From Lachnoclostridium sp. UBA933 (GTDB lineage: Bacteria > Bacillota > Clostridia > Lachnospirales > Lachnospiraceae), in the NCBI GenBank assembly GCA_002293545.1, contig DBDL01000120.1, forward strand, positions 20,412-33,273: a stretch of 12,862 nt of DNA. Reading direction: 5' to 3'. Shown piece after piece: positions 1 to 8,400 of this stretch (positions are counted from its first letter, which is position 1; each line of letters starts with the position of its first letter). Under the pieces are notes generated by a model that was not told the origin of the DNA, made no database searches, and saw nothing but the letters and a program-made list of their open reading frames with translations. A program made the translations under genes and the position numbers.

Positions 1-702
1 GTTTCCGGATACTGCGCTGGCAGGTCCGGTTGCTGCGCCGTCAAGATTTGACTGCACAACTGTCCAATGTGCGTTATTGGCCGTCGTTCCGCCGGTAACA
101 CAGATAACCATATCGCCGGCTTCACATGTAACTCCCGCATAAGAACCTGCCGTAATAATTTTGTAAGTATCACCGGCTTTATGGGATGCCGGCAATGCGG
201 TGATTGTCCCTCCGGAGACTAACGTGCCTTTAAATATCATGGCATCGGATGCGGATAAGACACTGTCAACCGCCGTTTTTACAAATGCGGTCGTCGCTAC
301 TTGCGTCGTATTGGTTCCTGCCGCCGGCGTCGGGGCCGTCGGTGTTCCCGATAATGACGGACTCGCCAGCGGAGCTTTTGCATCCAATGCATTTTTTACC
401 GGTTTGTTCTGAACCGGATTTGTCGATGTGCTGCTTAAATCAGAATCCACCGATATGTTTACCGATTTACTTGTTACACTCAATGCCGCATTATTTACCT
501 TAACCGATTCGATGACATTTGCTTGTGCCGATGCCGGCGCATGTGCCGACTGGCTGTGCGAATATGCCGCATCATAATTTGATTTCAGTGCCGTCGTCAA
601 GTCGTTTGCCGACAAGCCTTTTCCTGCTTCCTGTGCCGTAAATCTCCCTTTGATTCCTTCGTGATAATGTGTTAAACCTTCTAATGTTAAATACTTTGCC
701 AT
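1..702 (-). CDS. tail fibre protein, N-terminal part (partial, runs off left edge)
   Basis: An open frame starts at the ATG at 702 and stays open to base 1, giving 234 residues with no stop, so the C-terminus lies outside the window. The start follows an AAGGAGAA ribosome binding site. The protein begins MAKYLTLEGLTHYHEGIKG. Residues about 115-145 carry the fibre repeat seen in many tail fibres (LSGTPTAPTPAAGTNTTQ followed by VATTAFVKTAV). The following stretch (KGTLVSGG, GDTYKIITAGSYAG, CEAGDMVICV) resembles pyocin-knob/fibre shaft modules. By family and position it would be the trimeric receptor-binding fibre attached to the baseplate (xkdV position in PBSX). Base composition is clearly richer in G+C than the rest of the window, with many TCG, ACG, GCG and CCG codons, as expected for an exchangeable host-range module. 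The receptor cannot be inferred because the tip is missing. Confidence 0.88.
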   Translation of the reverse strand, partial: MAKYLTLEGLTHYHEGIKGRFTAQEAGKGLSANDLTTALKSNYDAAYSHSQSAHAPASAQANVIESVKVNNAALSVTSKSVNISVDSDLSSTSTNPVQNKPVKNALDAKAPLASPSLSGTPTAPTPAAGTNTTQVATTAFVKTAVDSVLSASDAMIFKGTLVSGGTITALPASHKAGDTYKIITAGSYAGVTCEAGDMVICVTGGTTANNAHWTVVQSNLDGAATGPASAVSGN

Positions 703-720
703 AATTTTATTCTCCTTTTT

Positions 721-1014
721 TTAGTTTGCTAATATATAGTCAATGTCCTCTATGGAAACATCCGCTTCATAGTCGGGCAAAACTACCTCGGTGCTGTCAA
801 TTTTATTTATTTCTTCATTTGTAATCGCAATAATCCCATGCGGGTTTTCCGTGTTCTCAAAATGATTTTGCTGTTCATTTTTCAAAGCGGCGTCGTTTGT
901 CATCAACAATGTATAGCGATTATTAAACTGATCTGCATGGGCAGGTGTTTTTACTGTCATCTCTTCCATATTTTCATTAAAACTTATGGGTTCATTCAGT
1001 GATATATATGCCAT
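721..1014 (-). CDS. small baseplate/fibre-associated protein of unknown function (97 aa)
   Basis: The ATG at 1014 overlaps the stop of the upstream XkdU-like gene by one base (TAATG), with GGGAGG about 9 bases upstream, so translation is probably coupled. The protein is acidic and 97 residues long. It contains the stretch TPAHADQFNNRYTLLMTNDA, which resembles a short motif (Ala-Asp-x-Phe-Asn, then Leu-x-x-Asn-Asp) that I associate with N-termini of phage fibre or baseplate adaptor proteins. The rest matches no family I recognise. It lies between the last baseplate wedge gene and the fibre gene, with only 18 bases before the fibre start. A role in attaching or folding the fibre is an inference from that position. 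Confidence 0.75.
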   Translation of the reverse strand: MAYISLNEPISFNENMEEMTVKTPAHADQFNNRYTLLMTNDAALKNEQQNHFENTENPHGIIAITNEEINKIDSTEVVLPDYEADVSIEDIDYILAN

Positions 1015-1658
1015 TATGCTATACCCTCCCTTTTGTTATCGTTCTCTCCAGCATCTAAAAAACGGCTTCCATCCAATTGAAAAGAGCCGTCTAAATACCA
1101 ATAACCTTCTTTTACGTAATTCAGATCAAATACAACATGTGCAGGTCTCATTTGATAAACATAATGATATAAAATATTTTTATCAAACGAGGGTTCTTTA
1201 TCTTCATACCATACGTTTAAAATAATATACGCATATTGATATTCATGATAAGTCGCCCTGCATCCTGTGATTCTTTGAAGGTAGGAACACAGTTTTTTGG
1301 GATTAACCGGCGCATTATAGATACGTTTTGTTTTTATATTACGGATACGTTCGTTACAATCCGAGGTTTCATTTACTTCAATCCCATACTTTTGTTCATG
1401 ATATTTCAATCCCCATTCAACCGGTTTTTTACCCTCTTCATTGGCTGTTTCCTCAGATTCTGGTAATTCAAACGCTTTATCTGCTGTTTCAATAAATATC
1501 AATCTTCTCAAATCATCAAATATTTTCTTGGAATCGCCAAGTTCTTTTCCCAGTGTGTTATATATATTTTTCGCAATATAGGAATCATCATAGATAGGAG
1601 CAACCATATCCATCATGTCTATTGCTGTCTGATTATCCGGTAAATATTTTATTGTCAT
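1014..1658 (-). CDS. xkdU: baseplate protein, XkdU-like (DUF2313/YmfQ family)
   Basis: The 214-residue protein starts MTIKYLPDNQTA. I chose the ATG at 1658 because GGGAGG lies 6 bases upstream and it begins one base after the stop of the XkdT-like gene; an upstream in-frame extension to 1694 has no such site. The N-terminal half has the helical pattern of DUF2313 proteins, including the WGLKYHEQKYGIEV segment. The C-terminus carries YLDGSFQLDGSRFLDAG, a Leu-Asp-Gly-Ser duplication common at the end of baseplate proteins of this group. In PBSX-like and Mu-like phages this protein sits beside the baseplate J wedge subunit and just before the fibre gene, as here. It is expected to form the wedge periphery that links the baseplate to the fibres. 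Confidence 0.85.
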   Translation of the reverse strand: MTIKYLPDNQTAIDMMDMVAPIYDDSYIAKNIYNTLGKELGDSKKIFDDLRRLIFIETADKAFELPESEETANEEGKKPVEWGLKYHEQKYGIEVNETSDCNERIRNIKTKRIYNAPVNPKKLCSYLQRITGCRATYHEYQYAYIILNVWYEDKEPSFDKNILYHYVYQMRPAHVVFDLNYVKEGYWYLDGSFQLDGSRFLDAGENDNKREGIA

Positions 1659-1659
1659 A

Positions 1660-2856
1660 TCAGCCCTCCCGCTCAATAAAATGAATCTTTCCAATGACCG
1701 GATAATCCGTACTCCTGATTGGAATATTCTCTCTTATGTATTCTTCCGGAGGATTGCTTTCATCCCCTTGGGCATCCATTTCATTACTGACATAATATTG
1801 TAAGTCTGTAAAATCACTGATTCCCTTTGTTAAAGAAAGAATCGCACTGATTTTATGATATTTCAGAACACCCTCTTTTTTTGCTTCTTTGTAGTATGCA
1901 AGCACTTTATTCCGAAATTCATTTTTAATTTCATCCAGACTGTTTTCTTTTTTCCGGACAATCACTGCCTGATAGTGAAAAACAAGTTCCGATACCGTTG
2001 TTACTTCCAGTGTCACTCCTCCGATTGGCATCAGTCTGTCTTCCGAACCCTCAGGGCTGTCAGCATCGGTGCCTTCAATGTATTTTTTGACCAGCGGTAT
2101 ACTTTCCGGGATGGGTCTGCCGTCTTTGCCGATAATAATTAGCCGGACCAGCCCCGGACGATCATTTGTATCCTGTACGACACAATCTTCTACTCCCGCA
2201 TGAGGGCACTCTCTTGCCCATCTTTTATAATCCGCAATACTTCCCACATAAGATACTTCAATACTTTCATTTATCTGCTGTATTCGATCACGTAAAGACT
2301 CGTCATCTTCGATATCCAAACCTCCCTTGAGGACTTCTTGGTTTACTACGGATACCCCGTCAAGAGGCTCGTCCATCAAAACAATCGTACCAATATTGGC
2401 ATTATACGCCTCACCGATTTCTTCTGCGACAACCTCTATCTGTATTTCCCCGGTATCGCCGATTTGATATTCCAACTCACAGCGATACTCTTTTTCTTCT
2501 ACATCATCGGTTCCCTCTGTTGTAAATATTGATCCTGCTTCAATTACCGTACCGGAAGGTCCTGTTACGGTCAGACTGCCTCTGGAAAAACCGCCCTCTT
2601 TTCTTTTGATTCCTGCGATTTTAGCATGTTCATCGAGCCACTCTCCATATGCCCACATGGGAAACATAAGCATCAGTGTTTCCTGTAAATGATGCTCCAG
2701 TATCTCACTTTTTTCGATTGCCGTCGGCTGAAGAAAATTGTAAGCCATACTGCCGGGTGTTGATACGATGTCCGGCGGCAGGGTATTCTGCATTCTTTCC
2801 AATATACTGTCAACATCATTCTCTTCTAAAAAACTTGGCGGAATAAATTCTATCAT
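1660..2856 (-). CDS. xkdT: baseplate J-like wedge protein, XkdT-like
   Basis: The 398-residue protein has the usual length and layout of the Baseplate_J family. The N-terminus (about residues 10-90) has the helical stretch with PPDIVSTPGSMAYNFLQPTA and the Trp-Leu-Asp-Glu-His segment. A beta-rich core follows (about 90-180, GSLTVTGPSGTVIEAGSIF), then the GGLDIEDDESLRDRI and YVGSIADYKRWA segments that are hallmarks of the family. By family knowledge it is the main wedge subunit of the contractile baseplate and triggers sheath contraction. Its ATG overlaps the upstream XkdS-like stop by four bases (ATGA), and the XkdU-like gene starts one base after its own stop. The C-terminal acidic segment DAQGDESNPPEE is probably a surface loop. 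Confidence 0.94.
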   Translation of the reverse strand: MIEFIPPSFLEENDVDSILERMQNTLPPDIVSTPGSMAYNFLQPTAIEKSEILEHHLQETLMLMFPMWAYGEWLDEHAKIAGIKRKEGGFSRGSLTVTGPSGTVIEAGSIFTTEGTDDVEEKEYRCELEYQIGDTGEIQIEVVAEEIGEAYNANIGTIVLMDEPLDGVSVVNQEVLKGGLDIEDDESLRDRIQQINESIEVSYVGSIADYKRWARECPHAGVEDCVVQDTNDRPGLVRLIIIGKDGRPIPESIPLVKKYIEGTDADSPEGSEDRLMPIGGVTLEVTTVSELVFHYQAVIVRKKENSLDEIKNEFRNKVLAYYKEAKKEGVLKYHKISAILSLTKGISDFTDLQYYVSNEMDAQGDESNPPEEYIRENIPIRSTDYPVIGKIHFIEREG

Positions 2857-3329
2857 CCTATTTCACCTTCCCTTCTGCTATTGAACTCAGAATCGATAAC
2901 CGCTATAATTCCGCTTGTCGATTCGATCGTGCATTCAATATAAACGCCATCGCCATCCCATTGAAATACAAAGTCGCTGACGGATTCCGTGCGGCCCTCC
3001 GGATCTTCCAGCAATGCGTCTGTTATTGTCGTTTGCAGCAGCAATTCCGCTTCATCTCTGTCTTCCAACCCTATATTCTCCTCCAGCTCTACCCCGATAT
3101 CATCCGGGTATGCCAGACACTGATATCTTTCAATCCGCATTACCGACTGACACCATTGTATCCATGCATCCGCTCCGCCGCATAACATTACATCGTTACT
3201 TCCCTTTACAAATTCTCCGGTGGAATAGTCAAATTTGTAATCTTTTTTATATAATATCTCTTCCTCATCCCCAAATTCTTCTTCCTCATCCACCTCAAAC
3301 ACAGGATATAAATCTGCCAACTTCCTCAC
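2853..3329 (-). CDS. xkdS: baseplate protein, XkdS-like (DUF2634, gp25-like)
   Basis: About 155-158 residues. The N-terminus is very acidic (VDEEEEFGDEEE). It is followed by the DUF2634 pattern: FDYSTGEFV, then a Trp-rich helix (AWIQWCQSVMRIERYQCLAYPDD) and a C-terminal beta sheet ending in GIIAVIDSEF. XkdS proteins resemble T4 gp25, a baseplate subunit that helps nucleate sheath assembly, and they sit directly before the J protein as here. The start is uncertain. The GTG at 3329 comes right after an AGGGG with no spacing, whereas a TTG at 3320 has the same AGGGG about 8 bases upstream, which is a better distance. It overlaps the next gene by four bases. Confidence 0.87.
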   Translation of the reverse strand: MRKLADLYPVFEVDEEEEFGDEEEILYKKDYKFDYSTGEFVKGSNDVMLCGGADAWIQWCQSVMRIERYQCLAYPDDIGVELEENIGLEDRDEAELLLQTTITDALLEDPEGRTESVSDFVFQWDGDGVYIECTIESTSGIIAVIDSEFNSRREGEIG

Positions 3330-3331
3330 CC

Positions 3332-3607
3332 CTATTCATCGTCTTCTTTTCCATCAATTACACCTATGACACAAATATCCGAATCAATCCACGCAACTAA
3401 AACACGATCATTTTCTTCTGCTTCCACGCCCTTACATATTAAGTAATCCTTGATGATTTTGGAAAAGCTGTCCACTTTGATTCCGTTTTCTTTTTTCGTT
3501 CCTAGTTCAATGGAAATATCACTGCAGGCATCTCCCCGAATCACTTGCTTAGAACGGTTATCGATTACTTTTGCAAGATAATTGATTCCTTCCTTTGGCT
3601 TTCCCAT
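3332..3607 (-). CDS. xkdR: small baseplate protein, XkdR-like (DUF2577-like)
   Basis: The 91-residue protein starts at the ATG at 3607, six bases after a GGAG. It is predicted to be mostly beta, ending VLVAWIDSDICVIGVIDGK, which has the feel of a small OB-fold baseplate domain. Assignment to the XkdR/DUF2577 group rests mainly on position between the XkdQ-like hub and the XkdS-like protein, plus size and the C-terminal beta pattern. Direct sequence similarity is not obvious to me. The following gene begins 2 bases (GTG) or 11 bases (TTG) downstream of its stop, so they are probably coupled. The charged tail EEND...GKEDDE is probably disordered. Confidence 0.7.
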   Translation of the reverse strand: MGKPKEGINYLAKVIDNRSKQVIRGDACSDISIELGTKKENGIKVDSFSKIIKDYLICKGVEAEENDRVLVAWIDSDICVIGVIDGKEDDE

Positions 3608-3632
3608 ATGTTCTCCAATCCCGCGTAATTAC

Positions 3633-3647
3633 CGGTGCCTGACACCG
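3633..3647. repeat. short palindromic element in the xkdQ-xkdR gap
   Basis: CGGTG CCTGA CACCG gives a 5-bp perfect stem with a 5-base loop in the 58-base gap between the hub gene and the XkdR-like gene, one of the few non-coding stretches of this operon. No T run follows on the minus strand, so it is not an intrinsic terminator. The core resembles a palindromic word that, from memory, recurs in many Firmicutes genomes; this was not checked. Confidence 0.45.
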
Positions 3648-3665
3648 CCATGCTGTTTACGCCTA

Positions 3666-4670
3666 TTATAGTTTCTTGATTTCTAACGTCATTTCCCTGT
3701 TATCGGCATTGTGGGTTACCGATACCACTCTGTAGTAACCGGTCAGCATCCCAACTTTAACGACCCTGATTTTGTAGCCTTTTCTTATTTCCGGAACATC
3801 CATTGTATTAAGGGTAATCGACCGATCCAGCCTGCCGCTGTCATCCAGTACCTTTTGTGCGGATTTTTTTGCTTGCTTTTCCTTGGTATCCCCGCTTTGA
3901 TACACAATCTTTTTTATTATTCCGTACTCTGTTTTCCCGCTTATTTTGGTAACAAAGGAGGAACGTTTCTTATCATTTTTCTGGGAACGGACCACTACCC
4001 TCGTTACCAATCCCTCCATACTGACATGGTTGTTTACAGAGGTAACATGCTCCGGTCTGAATACATAAACTTTTTTATTATAACCAACGTCATCTATGAC
4101 GCATTTCCCTTTTGACCCATAGACTACATAGTTATTTTTCTCTTTATCATCACCCATTTTTTTTGCAAAATTCAAGGTACTCAGTAACGCCTCCGAAGGA
4201 TGTACGCCTCTGAATACCTTTTTGTTATGCTTTGTTTTATTTTTGTATTGATATGAATTTTTGATTCCGCACCGGGCGTTGATTTTTTTGCAAATGGATA
4301 TGGTCTTGCTTCCTTTCGGAAACAAAAATTCTTCTTCTGTTTGCTGCAAATATTTTAGGTTATTGTATAACGTCAGGGAAATGGATTTGGCAGAAGCGTC
4401 CCTTCTGTCATCAAATGCCCAAACAATTCCACGCATGATTTCCACCCATTTGTTGTCTTCCCGGTACTGAATGAGCATTCTCGTTCCCAGCTTGATTTTT
4501 TGTTTGATATTGGCTCCGCCTAATTTCCCGTTGATGATATCAATATTCGCTCTCTGGGCAATCTGTTCTTGTGATTCATCCCATGACAGGGACTGTACAA
4601 ATTCAGTAATATTGAATCTATCTCCATTGGGCAGTACAAGCACCACTTTATAATCATTCAATATTTTCAT
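3666..4670 (-). CDS. xkdQ: tail hub protein, XkdQ-like (gpD/gp27-like)
   Basis: The 334-residue protein starts at the ATG at 4670, with GGGAGG 8 bases upstream. An in-frame GTG nine bases earlier lies too close to that site. The N-terminus (MKILNDYKVVLVLPNGDRFN followed by ITEFVQSLSW) and the QRANIDIIN and LGTRMLIQY segments match the opening beta domain of XkdQ-type late control D proteins. The middle has the usual helical insert (KTISICKKINARCGI, HPSEALLSTLNFAKK). The C-terminus (RKGYKIRVVKVGMLTGYYRVVSVTHNADNREMTLEIKKL) is the typical ending of this family. It would form the trimeric hub to which the tube and the puncturing device attach. Lysine is unusually common in the last half. It begins a few bases after the XkdP-like stop. 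Confidence 0.9.
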   Translation of the reverse strand: MKILNDYKVVLVLPNGDRFNITEFVQSLSWDESQEQIAQRANIDIINGKLGGANIKQKIKLGTRMLIQYREDNKWVEIMRGIVWAFDDRRDASAKSISLTLYNNLKYLQQTEEEFLFPKGSKTISICKKINARCGIKNSYQYKNKTKHNKKVFRGVHPSEALLSTLNFAKKMGDDKEKNNYVVYGSKGKCVIDDVGYNKKVYVFRPEHVTSVNNHVSMEGLVTRVVVRSQKNDKKRSSFVTKISGKTEYGIIKKIVYQSGDTKEKQAKKSAQKVLDDSGRLDRSITLNTMDVPEIRKGYKIRVVKVGMLTGYYRVVSVTHNADNREMTLEIKKL

Positions 4671-4686
4671 TGTGTTCACCTCCCGG

Positions 4687-5451
4687 TTATGGAATTGTCA
4701 GCTTGGTACCCGGAAAAATCCAATGACCATGATCTGAATTTTTATAATGATACTTCTTGGCTGTTTTTTCTATTTTTTCTTTGTTAGCATTATAAATTTT
4801 GGTGTATTTACTTCCGCTTCCGTAATACTTTAAAGAAATACGCCAAAGAGTATCTCCTTTTATGACAGTATAAGTGCTGCCATTCTTTTTTCGCCGGTCA
4901 TCATTATTGTTTTTTTTCTTTCCTTTGCTTTTCTTATCTTTCTTAATCTTTAAATCGTTGTACTCAAAAAATGAAACCGAATAATGAATATCTCCGAAAG
5001 CACTTCCTTCACCGATATCTACAACAAAGTTGTCAATCTGAACTTTCATATTGATTCCAAATTCACTGATAACTATTTTTAGATGCGTATTATTATCCCG
5101 CCATTTTTGAAATAATGATACCCACTCCTTCGGCGTCAGCGTAGTTCCGCTGTTTAGATAATTGGGATATTTTTGCTCATTTCTTGCTGCTCCAAAAAAA
5201 ATTGCATCCCAAGATATTCCATCGGCACTGTTTCCGGCACGCACCTTGCATTCATCACCCTCCAAAAGATTATATACTCTCCATTGTGATGCGGTACTTA
5301 ATTGAATTTGTTGCGGAATACCCGTCAAAAGATATGCCGTATTCTTTTTTTTCGCTTTATTTTCATTTTTTTTCTTAGATGTCTTTGCATCCTTTTTTTT
5401 AGACGTACCCGCATTCTTATTCGTATCCAAATCAACAATCTTAATATCCAT
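4687..5451 (-). CDS. xkdP: LysM-domain baseplate protein, XkdP-like (gp53-like)
   Basis: The 254-residue protein starts at the ATG at 5451, just after the tape measure stop and with GAGGGGG about 8 bases upstream. Residues about 200-254 form a LysM domain (YTVIKGDTLWRISLKYYGSG, then YTKIYNANKEKI and WIFPGTKLTIP). In XkdP and T4 gp53-like proteins this domain joins tube hub and wedge rather than binding cell wall. Residues about 45-170 are a beta-rich domain (QIQLSTASQWRVYNLLEGDE, DISYSV-like segment DIHYSVSFFEYNDL). Odd points are a lysine-rich N-terminal extension with two near-identical TSKKK units, and a second basic linker (KIKKDKKSKGKKKNNNDDRR) before LysM. These are encoded with four A8 runs (at 4910-4917, 5345-5352, 5366-5373 and 5393-5400). 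Confidence 0.9.
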   Translation of the reverse strand: MDIKIVDLDTNKNAGTSKKKDAKTSKKKNENKAKKKNTAYLLTGIPQQIQLSTASQWRVYNLLEGDECKVRAGNSADGISWDAIFFGAARNEQKYPNYLNSGTTLTPKEWVSLFQKWRDNNTHLKIVISEFGINMKVQIDNFVVDIGEGSAFGDIHYSVSFFEYNDLKIKKDKKSKGKKKNNNDDRRKKNGSTYTVIKGDTLWRISLKYYGSGSKYTKIYNANKEKIEKTAKKYHYKNSDHGHWIFPGTKLTIP

Positions 5452-5454
5452 CGT

Positions 5455-8400
5455 TTATGCCCCCTCTGTTAATGGTTTATTGGAGAAAATTTCTTCTAAC
5501 CCGAATGCTATTTCCGAACCCGCTTCATTTGCAATTTCAGAGATATGATCGCGGATATAGGACATAACGCTTTCCGCATCCTTCGAGTCACTGCCGATAA
5601 CAAATTCGTTGTTTCCTAAATCAACATTAATTTGAATATTGGGTTTTGATTCGTTTTCAGAATTATTATTCCCTTGTTTTCTTGTCGGCAGGTATTCTTC
5701 CTCTGATACTTCTTCTTTTGACTGTACGGCATTAATTCCGATGATACCGCCTCTGGCATTCTTTTGAATCTGATTCACACCAAGCAGTCTTCCGGTTCTT
5801 TCATAGAGTGCTAATGCTCTCTGACGACGCTGCGGTGTAAGCGGGATGATGGCTTCCGGACCTTCTTCACAAATCCATGAGAGTTGTTTCCCGGACGGGA
5901 AACCGCCGAGGGCTTTGTGACCGGCACCCTCTGAATCTTCTTCCGTAGGTTTATTGTCCCCAATTGTCCCTACTACCGTTGCAGTACCCTTGCCTCCGCC
6001 GGAAAAAGTGACCATTGCTGATGGATTGGCTAAACTGTAATCCGCCATGATGCTTACCGGACTATTCACCATAAATGCCGGTGCAAACGCATTTGTCATA
6101 TATTCATTCGCTTTCTCTCTGTTTTTCTCACAATTGGCTTGAAGTTCTTCATCATCTGCTGCTATTTCTACATTGCCTGTATCGGTTTCTGAACCGGCAG
6201 TCCCTTTATTGGGCGTTGTCATAAGGTAATGCGGCGGTTCATTAAAAATCAAATCAGTAACATCATCCAAAACACCCCCAACATCCTCCCAAAAACCTAC
6301 GTAATTTTTGAGGAAATCATAAGCTGCCCCACCAGGTGCAGGACCCGATGTGTCGGGTATAATTCCAATGGCACCTGTTTCGCTTTTTCTTGCATTATCT
6401 GCTATTTTTTTTCTATTTTCTACCCTTGCTTCTAATTCTGTTCTTCCTTCACCAAAGATATCTGCAAAACCTTTGGCTATAAAATTTGCATTCTCATAAT
6501 TCTCAAGGTCTTTTTCTGCATACTCTACTGATCTGTCTAAACCATCTTGGAGTTTATTATTAAGGTCTATCTGTCCATTGTCATAATTCGTTTTCTCCTC
6601 GTCATTAATTTTATGTTTTTTATAGCCATCCGGTAATGAATTTATGATATTTTCGATAATCTGATAAGCATTATCCTGATCTTCCCCGCTTTGAAAATTC
6701 TTTTTAATCTGAAAATCATTCATAATATCTTCTTGGGTCCATTCTTTCCCTTTTGCCAATCCCGACATTATTTTTTCCTGATACTGGTTCTTCATCTCAT
6801 CTCTTTCGCCTTTACCGAAAAATGCATCTGTAAAATCATCTAATTGCTTATTCACAACCCTATCTCCGGATTTTATTGTATCTTGTTCGTGCCACTGCTC
6901 TGCTTTCGCCTTTTCATTCTTAAATACCTCTAAATCCTTTTCCGTCTTACCGCTTTTCCTATATTTTTCAGTGGCAGCATCAATTAAGTCAATTTTGACC
7001 TGATCACGAGTTTGATCGTCATTCCTTTTTCTTTCTAAAAAGTTCTTTTGTAATTCAGTAAAGCTTTCTGGAGATTTGTCCGCTCCAAATTCTGCTTTCC
7101 GTCCTTTATCCGCTGCCCTATCTCCCCTCTTTTTTTCTCTATTGGTGATTCCGTCAACTATGTTCATATGTTTTTCAAGGTCTTTTGTATCTGCTTTATT
7201 CAATCCTCCGTTCATTTCCATTTTTCCCAGCAGTCTTTCTACTTCCTTTTGATGCTTCTTGATTCGCTTAATTTTAGGTATGTACATATCATCAACTTGT
7301 TTCAGATGCTTCTTTTCCTGCTTTCCATCATATGTCATTTTTATCGCCTCAGTTTTTTTGTTATATCTTTCTTCCAGATATCCGGACGATGTTTGAAGAT
7401 GCCCATTGATATCGCTTACAAATTCGGATTGTTCCTTCCCATCCATTTTGATTCCGTATTTTGTCCCATAGTTAAGTTTCCTCATCTGCCTGTCTTTATT
7501 ATATGATGTATCTTCTAATGTTTTTCTGCTTTCTTCTGTCCGGTTATTCGATACCTCAAAATTAATCATGGCTTTTGCATTTTTTCCAAAGACAACTTTA
7601 TCAGCCATCTTTTGTATTTCTTCTAATGAATAAATAACATCCCCAAAATGTCTTTTCATGTTTTCGCCTAATGCATCTTGTATCTTTTCTTGTAATTCTT
7701 CCGCTGACAGGCTCGTATCCCCCAAGGCTTTTTTTAATTCGCGCGACTCATATTTTGTTTTTTCGATAGCGATTGCCGCATAATTTTCTGATTCTGCCAT
7801 TGCTTCATAGTCACCTGCAATCTTACCGCTATGCGCCTCTCCCATTGCGCTTCCAAGACCCATTCCAATCATGGTTCCTATCCCCGGCAGCAGTATTGAG
7901 CCGATAGCCGCTCCTGCTGTTGTCCATCCAATTTTTGCCATTCCAATATCTGTATTCGCTTTACCTTCTAAATCATCTTTTCCCCAGCCTTTAACCAAAT
8001 GCCCTATACCGCTTATTATACTTTGGCTTCCCATTTGTAATCCGATATCTGCTGCCATGAGTGCGGCTGAACCTTTCATTGCCGATCCGAAACTGATATT
8101 TAATCCTGCTGACGTCGGCATTGATGCTTTGGTGGCTCCTCCTGCAGACGGCATCATTGATGCCTTGGGGACTCCTTTGGTTGCCCATGCTTTAAACTGG
8201 TCGCTTGCCGCTGACTTTACGGCACTTTGGACAGGGTTCATAATAGAACCAACGATGATTGACGCATAATCAGGATGCGTTATCCCAAGATCGGTTGACA
8301 TTGTCGGCTTGGATTCCATAATATTTCTGCTGTTTATGATATTACTGCTGCCGTTTGTTCCGGAAACACTCCGAACCGCCGTATTCTGTTCCGTATTCCC

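Noticed and set aside
200..503. Two overlapping plus-strand open frames at the left edge
   Set aside because: They lie antisense to the well-supported fibre gene, have no clear ribosome site and encode no recognisable protein.
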